Assembly: GCF_900566075.1 (NCBI RefSeq) | Contig: NZ_UPHU01000001.1 | Location: 6,014,325 to 6,078,324 of the forward strand | Source: Mycobacterium pseudokansasii | Lineage (GTDB): Bacteria > Actinomycetota > Actinomycetes > Mycobacteriales > Mycobacteriaceae | Direction: 5' to 3' | Length of the DNA: 64,000 bases | Part shown: positions 25,830-34,872 of the stretch, one piece after another | Position numbering within the stretch: position 1 is the stretch's first letter | Layout of the letters: each line of letters opens with the position of its first letter | Notes under the pieces: generated by a model | What the model was told of the DNA's origin: nothing | What the model saw: only the letters and a program-made list of their open reading frames with translations | The model's database searches: none | Program-made: the position numbers and the translations under genes

Positions 25830-26867
25830 TCACCCCTTGGTGTCCCTTTTCAGATCCGTATCCCGGCTCGGCTGCACCCGTTTGGGCTCGCCCGGCATTT
25901 TCGGATAGTTCGGCGGATAGGGCAGGTCACCCAGCCCACGCTCGTCGTCAGCGGCGGCCAGGTCGATCAACGGCGCAATCGATTGAGCCACATCGTCCAT
26001 GCCGGCCCACGGGTCCTCGCGACCCGCCACCAGATCGGGCACCGTGGCGATGGTGTAGTCGTCGGGATCCGCACCGGCCAGCTCGTCCCACGTCAACGGT
26101 GTCGAAACGGTGGCAATCGGAGTTGGGCGCACCGAATACGCTGACGCCATGGTGCGGTCGCGAGCATTCTGGTTGAAGTCGACGAAGATTCGCGCGCCCC
26201 GCTGTTCTTTCCACCAGGACGTGGTCACCGCGCCGGGTGCGCGCCGCTCCAATTCGCGGGCCAGCGCGATGCCCGCCCGGCGCACCTGGATGAAGTCCCA
26301 GTCGGTGGCGATCCGGAGAAACACGTGCACCCCGCGTCCCCCGGAAGTCTTCGGGTAGCCGACCAACCCGAGTTCGTCGAGCAGCGGCCGCAACACGTCG
26401 ACGGCGACTGCCCGCGCCTGCGCAAAACCGGTGCCGGGCTGCGGATCCAGATCGATGCGCAATTCGTCGGGATGCTCGGTGTCGGGGCAGCGCACCTGCC
26501 ATGGGTGCAGCGTCACGGTACCCATCTGCGCGGCCCACACGATCGCCGCGGGATGGGTGACTTTCAGCGCATCGGCGGTGCGTCCCGACGGGAACGTCAC
26601 CCGGCAGGTCTGCAGGTAGTCGGGATGATGCTGGGGCACCCGCTTTTGATAGATCTCCTCGCCGTCGATGCCGTCGGGGAAGCGCTGCAGATGCGTGGGC
26701 CGGTCGCGAAGCGCAGCCAGCATCGGGCCCCGGCCCACGGCGAGGTAGTACTCGACCAGCCGTCGCTTGGTGCCGCCGGACCCGAGCTGCGGGAAGTACA
26801 CCCTGTCCGGGTTGGTCACCCGCACCCGGATGCCGTCGACGTCGAGTTCTTCTGCTGCAGCAGCCAT
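25830..26867 (-). CDS. LigD-polymerase-domain primase-polymerase (Prim-PolC / PolD1)
   Basis: 345-residue archaeo-eukaryotic primase-type polymerase without nuclease or ligase domains. It begins with VRVTNPDRVYFP. The metal-binding DLDPQPG lies at about residues 139-145 (Asp139, Asp141), and SGGRGVHVFLRI gives the conserved basic/His region. RIFVDFNQNARDRTMASAYSVR is the third conserved block of LigD-Pol enzymes. The M. tuberculosis counterpart is Rv3730c, beside ligC (Rv3731). It fills short gaps with ribonucleotides or deoxynucleotides in excision repair. It is divergent from ligC with only 37 bases between the two starts. Confidence 0.9.
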   Translation of the reverse strand: MAAAAEELDVDGIRVRVTNPDRVYFPQLGSGGTKRRLVEYYLAVGRGPMLAALRDRPTHLQRFPDGIDGEEIYQKRVPQHHPDYLQTCRVTFPSGRTADALKVTHPAAIVWAAQMGTVTLHPWQVRCPDTEHPDELRIDLDPQPGTGFAQARAVAVDVLRPLLDELGLVGYPKTSGGRGVHVFLRIATDWDFIQVRRAGIALARELERRAPGAVTTSWWKEQRGARIFVDFNQNARDRTMASAYSVRPTPIATVSTPLTWDELAGADPDDYTIATVPDLVAGREDPWAGMDDVAQSIAPLIDLAAADDERGLGDLPYPPNYPKMPGEPKRVQPSRDTDLKRDTKG

Positions 26868-26904
26868 AGCTGGATTCCAGCATGCCGCACGACACAATGA
26901 ACCC

Positions 26905-27990
26905 ATGGACCTGCCCGTGATGCCGCCCGTTTCGCCGATGCTGGCCAAGTCCGTCAAGACCATCCCGGCGGACGCGTCGTACGAGCCGAAATGGGACGGC
27001 TTCCGGTCCATCTGCTTTCGCGACGGCGACGAGGTCGAGTTGGGCAGCCGCAACGAGCGGCCGATGACCCGCTACTTCCCCGAACTGGTCGCGGCCATCA
27101 AGGCCGAACTGCCGTCGCGCTGCGTCGTCGACGGCGAAATCGTCATCGCCACCGAGCACGGCCTGGATTTCGAGGCCCTGCAACAGCGCATCCATCCGGC
27201 AGATTCGCGGGTGCGCATGCTTGCCAAGCACACACCGGCGTCGTTCATCGCGTTCGATTTGCTGGCTCTCGGCGACGACGACTACACCAGCCGTCCGTTC
27301 CATGAGCGCCGGGCGGCGCTGGTCGACGCGTTAGCCGCTTCGGGCCCGTCGATTCACGTCACCCCGGCCACCACCGACCTGCACACCGCACAGCGCTGGT
27401 TCTCCGAGTTCGAGGGCGCCGGCCTCGACGGCGTCATCGCCAAACCGCTGACCGTCACCTACCAGCGGGACAAGCGGGTCATGTTCAAGGTCAAACACGA
27501 ACGGACCGCCGACTGCGTGGTGGCCGGCTATCGGGTGCACAAGTCCGGCGGTGACATGGTCGGCTCGCTGCTGCTAGGGCTCTACCAGGAGGACGGCCAA
27601 CTCGCTTCGGTCGGTGTGATCGGCGCCTTCCCGATGGCCGAACGGCGGCGGCTCTTCACCGAATTACAGCCGCTGGTAACAACTTTCGACAACCATCCGT
27701 GGAATTGGGCCGCCCACGAAGCCGGCGAACGCACCCCGCGTAAGAACGAATTCTCCCGCTGGAACGCCGGCAAAGACCTGTCCTTCGTGCCGCTGCGGCC
27801 GGAGCGGGTCGTCGAAGTCCGCTACGACCACATGGAAGGCGCGCGGTTTCGCCACACCACCCAGTTCAACCGGTGGCGGCCCGACCGCGATCCGCGCTCG
27901 TGCACCTACGCCCAACTCGAGCAGCCGGCGTCGTTCCACCTGGACGACATCGTGACCGGCCTGGGACCGGGCACTGCGGCGGACAGCTAG
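26905..27990 (+). CDS. ligC: ATP-dependent DNA ligase LigC
   Basis: 361-residue monofunctional ATP-dependent DNA ligase. The adenylated lysine is Lys29 in EPKWDGFR. Other ligase motifs are visible: ELGSRNER (motif Ia), CVVDGEIVI (III), ASFIAFDLL (IIIa), LDGVIAKPL (IV) and MFKVKHERTADCVV (V). The OB-fold domain follows. LigC works with the adjacent polymerase in mycobacterial excision repair and as a backup NHEJ ligase. ATG 26905 lies close to the divergent polymerase start, so the two promoters must overlap. Confidence 0.94.
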   Translation: MDLPVMPPVSPMLAKSVKTIPADASYEPKWDGFRSICFRDGDEVELGSRNERPMTRYFPELVAAIKAELPSRCVVDGEIVIATEHGLDFEALQQRIHPADSRVRMLAKHTPASFIAFDLLALGDDDYTSRPFHERRAALVDALAASGPSIHVTPATTDLHTAQRWFSEFEGAGLDGVIAKPLTVTYQRDKRVMFKVKHERTADCVVAGYRVHKSGGDMVGSLLLGLYQEDGQLASVGVIGAFPMAERRRLFTELQPLVTTFDNHPWNWAAHEAGERTPRKNEFSRWNAGKDLSFVPLRPERVVEVRYDHMEGARFRHTTQFNRWRPDRDPRSCTYAQLEQPASFHLDDIVTGLGPGTAADS

Positions 27991-27991
27991 G

Positions 27992-28006
27992 TACTCTCAC
28001 CCCGTG
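27992..28006 (+). promoter_or_regulatory. Predicted leaderless promoter (-10 TACTCT) and GTG start
   Basis: TACTCT at 27992-27997 starts two bases after the ligC stop and lies six bases before GTG 28004. The monooxygenase may therefore be transcribed from its own leaderless promoter. Confidence 0.45.
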
Positions 28007-29578
28007 GTCCAGGTCGTCATCGCCGGAGCCGGCCCGAACGGGCTGATGCTGGCCTGCGAATTGGGATTGGCCGGGATCCGGCCGGTGGTGTTGGACGGCA
28101 GTCCCGGGCCCAACCGGCAACCTCGCGCGGCGGGCATTGTCGGTCAAGGAGTTCGGATCTTCGACCACCGCGGCCTCTACAGCACCCTCGCGCAGACGCA
28201 GGAACCGCCGCAACCCGCCCCCGGCTCATTTTTTGCCGGGTTCGGCTTCAGTCTTGCCGCGGTGCCGAATCACCAGCTGTACAGACTTCAAGTGGAACAA
28301 CCCAGGCTTATCGAGGTGCTGGTGGCCGCCGCCGAGAAATACGGCGTCGACTTTCGCTGGGGTCACGCGTTAGCCGGCTTCGACCAGGGCGGCGACGGCG
28401 TCACCGTCAACATCGCCGGCCCGGACGGCGCCTATGAGCTAACGACCGAATACCTGATCGGCGCCGACGGCGGCTCGAGTATCACCCGCAAGCTGGCGCG
28501 CATCGACTTTCCCGGGATGTCGTCGTATGACGTGATCGAGCACGTGACGTTCGGCGTGCTGCCACCGCTTGACTGGGTCGATCCGGTGAGCGGGGCACTG
28601 AACGTGCCGGGATTCGGTGCGGTGCCGGCCAGACAGTACTTTCGTACCGGCCGCGGCATCTTCGGGTGGGGCCTGCAGCTGACGGACCGGCCGGGGGCAT
28701 TCACCATCGAGTTGGACAGCTCGCCCCGCGAAAACCCCTGCGCGGCCGACAGCGACGCCGCGCCCATGTCGGTTGCCGAGCAGGAGGCCAGCATCAAACG
28801 CGTGCTGGGCGCAGCTGTGCCGCTCCAGCCCGAATCCACCGGCGCACCACCGGATTTGCGGCGTTACCGGGGCGTGAACTCGAGGATCGCGTCGCAATAC
28901 CGGGCCGGCCGGGTCCTGCTGGTCGGCGATGCCGCGCACGTGCAGCCCCCGCTCGGGGGACCAGGTCTCAATCTGGGTCTGCAGGACGCGATGAACCTCG
29001 GCTGGAAGCTGGCCGCGGTGCTTGACGGACGGGTCGGCCCCGAGCTGCTCGACACCTACGAGGCCGAGCGCCGGCCGGCCGCCGAGCGGGTGATCATGTA
29101 CAGCCGCGCCCAGCTGGCCCTTATTCGGCCCGGGGCCGAAGTCACTGCGTTACGGGAAGTCTTTACCGAATTGCTGGCGCAGCCCGATGTGGTCCGTCAC
29201 CTCGGCGACCTAGTGTCGGGCGCCGATATTCGCTATGCGACGAGTTCGGATCAGCATCCCCTCGTCGGGCGCTGGGTGCCGGATTTTGCCGTCGAAAACT
29301 CGTGCGGAACCACTCGCGTCGCGGAGCTTGCCCGCGACGGGAGGCCGTTGCTGGTCGACCTCACCGAACAGGGCGTAGTGGCTCAGGCGGCAGTCGACAT
29401 TGCGAACCGGGTCACCGTTGCCGCAGGACGCCCGGTCCCGGACGTACCGGCAACGGCGCTGCTGGTACGTCCAGATGGTTACGTGGCCTGGGCGTCCGCA
29501 GCGCCGACACCTGACATTGCCGACCTCGACGAGCTTGATCGCCTGCTCACCCGTTGGTTCGGCGTCACCTTGACCTGA
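28004..29578 (+). CDS. FAD-dependent aromatic-type monooxygenase
   Basis: 524-residue flavoprotein of the class A monooxygenase family. The FAD dinucleotide-binding motif GAGPNG is at residues 8-13. The second fingerprint (YLIGADGGSSITRK) is around residue 150, and the third, LLVGDAAHVQPPLGGPGLNLG, is near residue 307. The C-terminal ~130 residues form a thioredoxin-like domain seen in PgaE/RdmE-type and rifampicin monooxygenase-like enzymes. Likely substrates are aromatic or polyketide molecules, perhaps a xenobiotic. GTG 28004 is supported by its -10 box and by the first beta strand starting there. Confidence 0.88.
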   Translation: MVQVVIAGAGPNGLMLACELGLAGIRPVVLDGSPGPNRQPRAAGIVGQGVRIFDHRGLYSTLAQTQEPPQPAPGSFFAGFGFSLAAVPNHQLYRLQVEQPRLIEVLVAAAEKYGVDFRWGHALAGFDQGGDGVTVNIAGPDGAYELTTEYLIGADGGSSITRKLARIDFPGMSSYDVIEHVTFGVLPPLDWVDPVSGALNVPGFGAVPARQYFRTGRGIFGWGLQLTDRPGAFTIELDSSPRENPCAADSDAAPMSVAEQEASIKRVLGAAVPLQPESTGAPPDLRRYRGVNSRIASQYRAGRVLLVGDAAHVQPPLGGPGLNLGLQDAMNLGWKLAAVLDGRVGPELLDTYEAERRPAAERVIMYSRAQLALIRPGAEVTALREVFTELLAQPDVVRHLGDLVSGADIRYATSSDQHPLVGRWVPDFAVENSCGTTRVAELARDGRPLLVDLTEQGVVAQAAVDIANRVTVAAGRPVPDVPATALLVRPDGYVAWASAAPTPDIADLDELDRLLTRWFGVTLT

Positions 29579-29594
29579 TCTCAAGAGCCGCCGA

Positions 29595-29610
29595 TCCCCC
29601 GGATGGGGGA
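29595..29610 (+). terminator. GC hairpin after the monooxygenase gene
   Basis: TCCCCC at 29595-29600 and GGGGGA at 29605-29610 are perfect complements around a four-base loop, 16 bases after the monooxygenase stop. Few T follow, but this is typical of mycobacterial terminators. Confidence 0.55.
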
Positions 29611-29753
29611 CCCCCGTTGTCCGCCGTTCGCGCTACTCGGAATTCGTCGCAAAGGACCACTGATCAGGGGACAACGCATGCCGCGGGAATAGGGCATCGT
29701 TGCAAGGCTGGGCATTTTCGCACGGCAGGTTGATTGCGATAAGGAGATATCTG

Positions 29754-29834
29754 ATGAGCCATGAAGCCCTTTTCCATGAGCTGGACGCCGTATACGCGTG
29801 GGCTGTCTTCGTGGTCGACGACATCGATTCGTAA
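29754..29834 (+). CDS. Candidate 26-codon small protein with strong ribosome binding site
   Basis: A 26-residue open frame runs from ATG 29754 to TAA 29832-29834. AAGGAG at 29741-29746 lies seven bases before the ATG, an excellent ribosome binding site and stronger than most in this window. The peptide is acidic with a central hydrophobic run (VYAWAVFVV) and ends in DDIDS. It resembles no peptide I know; it is not MftA. It could be a small membrane-associated peptide, an antitoxin, or a leader peptide for the structured element that starts 47 bases later. Confidence 0.4.
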   Translation: MSHEALFHELDAVYAWAVFVVDDIDS

Positions 29835-29881
29835 GCACCGTGTCGGCTCTCGGGCCGACTAGATCGGAGGTCAAGTCCCAA

Positions 29882-29967
29882 GACGCGGTGTAGCAAAGCT
29901 CGATCGCCCGACCCTTGGGCGGGCAGATCAGGCGGTGCGATATCCGCCTTTGTTGCTACACCGCGTC
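29882..29967. repeat. Structured element: 15-bp inverted repeat enclosing two hairpins
   Basis: A 15-base arm (29882-29896) is exactly complementary to 29953-29967. Inside lie two further hairpins. The first pairs GATC-GCCCG at 29902-29910 with CGGGC-A-GATC at 29920-29929. The second, directly abutting it, pairs AGGCGG at 29930-29935 with CCGCCT at 29944-29949. Together they fold as a three-way junction in DNA or RNA. It could be a structured RNA, a terminator or a MITE-like element. Confidence 0.6.
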
Positions 29968-30033
29968 CCCGGGCGCAACCCCGCGCGGCGCGCCCGCAAA
30001 TTCGAACGTCCGGATACAGCTATTCGACACCCT

Positions 30034-30048
30034 TAAGATGTCGTGATG
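30034..30048 (+). promoter_or_regulatory. Predicted leaderless promoter (-10 TAAGAT) and ATG start
   Basis: TAAGAT at 30034-30039 lies six bases before ATG 30046. The in-frame GTG at 30043 is too close to the -10 box to be the start on a leaderless message. Confidence 0.5.
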
Positions 30049-30501
30049 CTGCACGTATCGTCATTGTTCGTTGCCGGCACCGCCACACTAGACGAATACG
30101 GCGCGATCAATGCGACGCGCATCCCGATGACCTGGTTTCAGGTCGACCAAATGCCGCTCTGGGCAAAGGTTCCCGTTGTTCTAGTGGTGCATGCCAAAGC
30201 AGGTGGTGACTACGACCCGGAACTCCACGTCGTGTGCAAGGACCCCGCCGGGGTGCCGCGCGGAACCCTCAAAGCCAGTTGGCACTGGCCGGACGACGAA
30301 GATAAAGCTTCCAAGTACCGGTGCTTTACCCAAGAACTCTCCTTTCCGATCGAGACTGAAGGCGAGTACACGATCGGCGCCTACTATGACGAGCAAGGCA
30401 AGTTCGAGCTGTCCACACCAATACCGATCTCGATCATTTTGGCCGCTCAGACTCCGCGCGGCGATGAGGGCGAGAACGCTGCGAATGACGACAGCGGCTA
30501 G
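30046..30501 (+). CDS. DUF6941-like protein, divergent paralogue
   Basis: 151-residue beta-sandwich-like protein. The first ~120 residues follow the same plan as the proteins at 58868 and 63298: a short opening strand, a segment that sets a baseline value (DEYGAINATRIPMTW), a VPVVLVVHAKA strand, and a closing YTIGAYYDEQGK/ISIIL strand pair. It is the most divergent of the three. An acidic tail (GDEGENAANDDSG) is specific to it. Function of the family is unknown; it resembles an immunoglobulin-like binding domain. It is followed by a hairpin and a convergent 13E12 gene. Confidence 0.65.
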   Translation: MLHVSSLFVAGTATLDEYGAINATRIPMTWFQVDQMPLWAKVPVVLVVHAKAGGDYDPELHVVCKDPAGVPRGTLKASWHWPDDEDKASKYRCFTQELSFPIETEGEYTIGAYYDEQGKFELSTPIPISIILAAQTPRGDEGENAANDDSG

Positions 30502-30502
30502 A

Positions 30503-30517
30503 CCGGCCGCTGGCCGG
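30503..30517. terminator. Hairpin between convergent genes
   Basis: CCGGCC at 30503-30508 and GGCCGG at 30512-30517 form a six-pair GC stem with a three-base loop, directly after the plus-strand stop and 25 bases from the convergent stop. It may terminate transcription from both sides. Confidence 0.5.
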
Positions 30518-30541
30518 CTACGCGTGGGAAGTTGTGCGGGC

Positions 30542-31927
30542 TTACGGGGATCGCGTGTCTTCTTCGTCGTCTTCGTCTGCGTGGAGGAGTTTTTCGGGAT
30601 GGTGCATGGTGTTGGTGCGGGGTTGGCCGCGGTCGAGATGGGGTGGGGGTGTCCATTCGGTGTCGCCGTGGGTGTTTTTGCGGGTGCTCCAGCCTTTGTC
30701 GGCTAGTGGGTGGTGGCCGCCGCAGGCGAAGGTGAGTTGGTTGACGTCGGTGGTGGGTGATTGGGCGTAGGGGATGACGTGGTGGACCTCGCAGAAGTAG
30801 CCCTTGACGTCACAACCCGGCGCGCTGCACCCGCGCTCCTTGCCATACAACACGATTCGCTGCCCCGGTGAGGCCAGCCGTTTGCTGTGATACAGCGCCA
30901 ACGCCTTACCGCCGTCGAAAACCGCGAGATAATGCCGGGCGTGGCGGGCCAGCCGGATCACATCACTCATCGGCAGCAGGGTGCCGGCGCCGGTGAGTCC
31001 TTGTCCGGCAGCGGCTTCCAGTTCGGCCAGTGTGGTGGACACGATGATCGTCGCGGGTAGGCCGTTGTGCTGACCCAACTCCCCCGACGCCAGCAGGCCG
31101 CGCAGCCCGGCCAGCAGCCCGTCGTGGTTGCGTTGGGCCGCTGAGCGGGTGTCGGTGTCGATGGCGGCTTGACTGGGGGTGCCCTCCACACAGGGGGTTT
31201 TCGATTCGGGGTTGCACATGCCGGGGGCACCCAGTGTGGCCAGCACGGCTTCGACGGTGGCGCGCAGCTCGGGGGTGATCAGCCCACGCAGCTCCGACAT
31301 GCCATCGGCCTGCTGGCTGCCTAAGGTCAGGCCGCGGCGGCGGGCGCGGTCCTCATCGCGGTAGGTGCCGTCGGGATTGAGACAATCAGCGAGGGTGTCG
31401 GCCAACCCCGCTAACTGTTCGGGGCGAACCTGGCTGCCTTGGCGGGCCAGCTGGGCTTCGGCGCGCTCGCGGGTGGCTTGATCGACCCAGCCCGGCAGCT
31501 GGTGGTAGAAACGTCGGATCACGTGGATGCTTTCGCCGCCCAATTTTCCGTCGCGTTGGGCGGCGACGGCCCCGGCCAGTACCGGGGCGATCGGTTCTCC
31601 GGTCAGCCCGCGCCGCGGCCCCAGATCGGCGGCGGCTTTGATGCGCCGGCTGGCCTCGGTGCGGCTGATCAGCGCCCAGTCGGCGATCGCATGCGACAGC
31701 TTGCCGCCTAGCTCTTCGGTGCTGGCTTGGCGGGCCAGGTTGTTGATCAGCTGATGCTCAGCCACCGGCAGCCGCCGGCGCACCTTTTCACACCGCTCCA
31801 CCAACGCCAACCACTCCGGGGTGGTCAAGGCATCAAAGTTCAAATCCACCAACCTATCCACCGCGGCATCGAGTGCACCAAAGACCGCCGTGACCGTCTG
31901 CCGATCCACGACACCGCCCGAGCTCAT
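30542..31927 (-). CDS. DUF222/HNH endonuclease-domain protein (13E12 family)
   Basis: 461-residue protein. The N-terminal ~300 residues are the helical DUF222 domain ([37 protein letters not shown]). The C-terminal HNH module carries [22 protein letters not shown] and [11 protein letters not shown]: the two Cys probably bind zinc and HH/H form the HNH core. This family is repeated many times in mycobacteria, and REP13E12 copies in M. tuberculosis carry phage attachment sites. Whether this one cuts DNA is not known. The reading frame is intact. Confidence 0.92.
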   Translation of the reverse strand: MSSGGVVDRQTVTAVFGALDAAVDRLVDLNFDALTTPEWLALVERCEKVRRRLPVAEHQLINNLARQASTEELGGKLSHAIADWALISRTEASRRIKAAADLGPRRGLTGEPIAPVLAGAVAAQRDGKLGGESIHVIRRFYHQLPGWVDQATRERAEAQLARQGSQVRPEQLAGLADTLADCLNPDGTYRDEDRARRRGLTLGSQQADGMSELRGLITPELRATVEAVLATLGAPGMCNPESKTPCVEGTPSQAAIDTDTRSAAQRNHDGLLAGLRGLLASGELGQHNGLPATIIVSTTLAELEAAAGQGLTGAGTLLPMSDVIRLARHARHYLAVFDGGKALALYHSKRLASPGQRIVLYGKERGCSAPGCDVKGYFCEVHHVIPYAQSPTTDVNQLTFACGGHHPLADKGWSTRKNTHGDTEWTPPPHLDRGQPRTNTMHHPEKLLHADEDDEEDTRSP

Positions 31928-32101
31928 ACCCGCAATCTATCGACCGACACCGACAAGAATCGGGCAGAAAGTGACTGCCAAACAACAGATTTCACGTGTT
32001 CTCTCACAGCGAACAGCAATCCGGTGTGCCGGTGCGAAAGCGGGCGCCGACCCACATCACCCAAAGTGACCAGAACTGCACCCAACGGCTCAGCGAACTG
32101 A

Positions 32102-33346
32102 CTAGATCACGACGGACAACGTCTGGAGCCCGCGAAGCGTAACGTTCGTCTTGTACTGTGGCTCACCGGCCAACCTGGCATCGGGGAATCGCGCGGTGAT
32201 CGCCGACAACGCCACACCGGCTTCCAACCGCGCCAGCGGGGCGCCCAGGCAGTAATGCGCTCCATAGCCAAAACCCAAGTGCCGCAAGGGCGCACGATCC
32301 GGTTCGAAGGCGTCTGGTCGGTCGTACTCGGCCGGATCACGATGCGCCGCCGCCAGCAGCAACATCATCGTGTCACCCTTAGCGACCGAGATGTCCCCAA
32401 TCGCCATGTCATCGCCGGCAATTCGGCCGACCAGTTGCACCGGCGGGTCATAGCGCATGGTTTCCTCGATGACCGCCGGTGCCCGGGCAGCGTCGGCGCC
32501 CAGCGCAACCCAGTGCCGACGGTCTCGCAGCATCGCCAAGATGGCGTTGCCGATCAAGTTCACCGTGGTCTCGTGTCCGGCGACCAGCAGCAGCATGCAG
32601 GTGGACACGATCTCCTCCTGGGTCAACTGATCGCCGGACTCCTCTACCGCGATCAGACCGGACATCAAGTCGTCGCCGGGCCTAATCCGGCGCTGCGCGA
32701 TCAGCTCGCGCAGGTACTCGCGCAGCCAGCTGCCGGCCGCCAGCCCGTCGTTGAAGTCCTCGGAATGCTCGCCGGTGAAGGCGAGAAACGGGTCCAGCGA
32801 CTGCGCGAGCAAGGCCGATGCCCGGCTGAACTGTGGCTCGTCTTCCAGCGGCACCCCGAGTAGCCGGCAGATCACCGCCACCGGCAATGGATAGGCGAAG
32901 TCGCCGACTACGTCGAAGCGGCCCTTTTCGGCGATCCGGTCCAGCAATCCGTACACCAGCGCAGTGATGTCGGGTCGCAGTGCGTTCACTACTTTCGGAG
33001 CGAATGCCTTACTGACCAGCTTGCGCAGCCGAGTGTGATCGGGCGGATCGAGAAACAAAAAGCCGGGCGGGAATTCGGTGCCCGGCGCCGGTGCATCCTG
33101 CAGCCGTCGCCGGGCGATCGTCGAGTTGGACCGGTCACTGCTCGACAACGGGTGCCGCAGCACCTCGGTGCAGTCGTGATAGGTCGAGAAAAGTACGAAG
33201 TTGGCGTCCGGCAGCTGCAGCGGCCCGTGTTCACGAAGCTGCGCACACACCGAATACGGGTTGGCCCGGATCGCCGGGTCCAGCAGTTGCAGCAGCAACG
33301 CCTGCGGTTCGGCGTATTCGGTGGGCTCCATGGGCCGTGTCGTCAT
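32102..33346 (-). CDS. Cytochrome P450
   Basis: 414-residue soluble bacterial P450. The heme-binding Cys366 lies in GFGYGAHYCLGAPLARLE. The I-helix oxygen-binding motif is AGHETTV, and the K-helix ExxR appears as EETMRYDPPVQ. The heme-propionate region is near PPDHTRLRKLVSKAF. The substrate is unknown; the general pattern resembles CYP107/CYP140-type enzymes. ATG 33346 is chosen because the residues upstream have no P450-like pattern. No ferredoxin gene is adjacent. Confidence 0.93.
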   Translation of the reverse strand: MTTRPMEPTEYAEPQALLLQLLDPAIRANPYSVCAQLREHGPLQLPDANFVLFSTYHDCTEVLRHPLSSSDRSNSTIARRRLQDAPAPGTEFPPGFLFLDPPDHTRLRKLVSKAFAPKVVNALRPDITALVYGLLDRIAEKGRFDVVGDFAYPLPVAVICRLLGVPLEDEPQFSRASALLAQSLDPFLAFTGEHSEDFNDGLAAGSWLREYLRELIAQRRIRPGDDLMSGLIAVEESGDQLTQEEIVSTCMLLLVAGHETTVNLIGNAILAMLRDRRHWVALGADAARAPAVIEETMRYDPPVQLVGRIAGDDMAIGDISVAKGDTMMLLLAAAHRDPAEYDRPDAFEPDRAPLRHLGFGYGAHYCLGAPLARLEAGVALSAITARFPDARLAGEPQYKTNVTLRGLQTLSVVI

Positions 33347-33426
33347 GCTGACATTGTGCCCGTGCTTCGAGTGCGCCCTGGTCAAAGTAGCTGGCCGCAA
33401 CCACGGTGCCACGTCGCATCTGCGAC

Positions 33427-33978
33427 ATGGCGGTGCTGCGCTTCTGCCGGTTGGTATTCGTTATCGGGTTGCTGCTTTCGGTAGCCATGGCCACCACGGT
33501 GCCGGCCGCGCCGGGCCATGCCTGCGCATGCCGCGCGGCGATCGCTCCGGGTGGTGCCCGCGCCACCATGAATCATGAAGCGGCACTGTTGCATTGGGAC
33601 GGGACAACCGAGACCATCGTGATGCAGCTCGCGATGGACGCCACCACCGATAACGTCGCGCTGGTGGTACCAACCCCCGCCCCGGCCACCGTCGCCGCGG
33701 CGGACAAGGCTGCCTTCGTGGAGTTGGACACGTTGACGGCGCCGCAAGTCCAGCACAAGCGTCGCTGGATCCTCGGTATCGGGATGGTCGGATCTGCGCC
33801 GCGCGAGGGGGCCGCGGGGGCACACGCTCCGTCGCCGTCTACGACAACGTCGCCATCCCGATCCTGGTGATCCTGTTCGTCGGATTCTTCGTGGTCGTCC
33901 TGGCGGCGACGGTGATCTTCTTCGTGGTCTACGGGAGGCGCGGGCTCGGTCAGCGGCGCAGAAATTTCACGATGTAGT
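33427..33978 (+). pseudogene. Broken DUF2330 membrane protein gene
   Basis: The N-terminal part (from ATG 33427) has a signal-like hydrophobic segment and the DUF2330 start: CACRAAIAPGGARATMNHEAAL, then IVMQLAMDATTDNVALVVPTP. After about 33790 the frame shifts and the original continues in another frame with VAVYDNVAIPILVILFVGFFVVVL, the usual C-terminal transmembrane end, stopping at a TAG near 33978. Intact DUF2330 proteins are about 350 residues, so the central ~200 residues have been deleted. Confidence 0.7.
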
Positions 33979-34858
33979 CGGCCAGCTCTTCGCCGGCGTC
34001 CTCCTGCAGGAAATGGCCGGCGCCGCGTACTACCGGGTGCTCGACGCCCTGAGCACCGCGCATCTCACGCTTGAAGATCTCGGCCATCGGCCCGGTGATG
34101 GGGTCGCTGTCGCTGAACGCCACCAGCATCGGCGTCGGACTCACACACAGTTTCGTCCAGGCCGTCTTGTTCGCCGCGGCCGCCGGGTCGTCCGGGGAGG
34201 TCGGCACCAGGCCGGGCATGGCGCGCGGGCCGGCACAGTAGTCGTCGCCGGGAAAGGGAGCGTCATAGCCGGCGCGCACCGCGTCGCTCATCTGCCGCCG
34301 GCATCCCCCTTGCACGAACCAGCCGATGTCCAGCTTCGGCGCGGTCTGGATCGCTTCCCGAAAGCGCCACCAGATCTCGGCCATTGGCTGCTCTCCGTTG
34401 GGCAGTCCGGTATTGGCGACGACCAGCCGCGCGAAGCGCTCGGGATGTTCGGCGGCCAGCCGCAATCCGATCAGCCCGCCCCAGTCCTGTCCGACCAGGG
34501 TGACGTTGCGCAGGTCCAGCACGTCGAAAGCCAGCGCGCGCATCCACTCGACATGACGCGCATAAGTGTGGTCTTCGCGGCGGGTCGGCTTGTCGGATCG
34601 GCCGAAGCCGACCAGGTCCGGGCAGATGACACGATGGCCCGCGCCGGCCAGGACCGGAATCATCTTGCGGTACAGATAAGACCATGACGGCTCGCCATGC
34701 AGCATCAGCACGGGGTCGGCGCGGTCCGGCCCGTCTTGCACCCAGGCGACCCGCAGTGTCCCGCCTTCGCCGTCGGGCAACTCGCAATACCTTGGCGCAT
34801 AAGGAAAGTCAGGAAGGTCGTCAAACCGCTCGTCGGCTGTGCGCAATGTCTGCATCAT
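33950..34858 (-). CDS. Haloalkane dehalogenase (DmbB/DhmA-like)
   Basis: 302-residue alpha/beta-hydrolase matching haloalkane dehalogenases. The N-terminal LRTADERFDDLPDFPYAP is diagnostic. HGEPSWSYLYRKMIP (residues 54-68) gives the oxyanion hole. The nucleophile is Asp125 in VGQDWGG, and the base His is at about 282 in GAGHFLQED. The third acid is probably in the cap or after strand 7. These enzymes cleave carbon-halogen bonds, but natural substrates in mycobacteria are uncertain. The start is one of the two Met at 34858/34855. The 3' end overlaps the broken DUF2330 gene. Confidence 0.92.
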   Translation of the reverse strand: MMQTLRTADERFDDLPDFPYAPRYCELPDGEGGTLRVAWVQDGPDRADPVLMLHGEPSWSYLYRKMIPVLAGAGHRVICPDLVGFGRSDKPTRREDHTYARHVEWMRALAFDVLDLRNVTLVGQDWGGLIGLRLAAEHPERFARLVVANTGLPNGEQPMAEIWWRFREAIQTAPKLDIGWFVQGGCRRQMSDAVRAGYDAPFPGDDYCAGPRAMPGLVPTSPDDPAAAANKTAWTKLCVSPTPMLVAFSDSDPITGPMAEIFKREMRGAQGVEHPVVRGAGHFLQEDAGEELADYIVKFLRR

Positions 34859-34872
34859 GCGAACATACGCCG

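Noticed and set aside
30542..31927. Phage integration or REP13E12 mobile element
   Set aside because: The 13E12-family protein is intact but I see no flanking repeats, integrase or attachment site, so it is recorded only as a protein gene.
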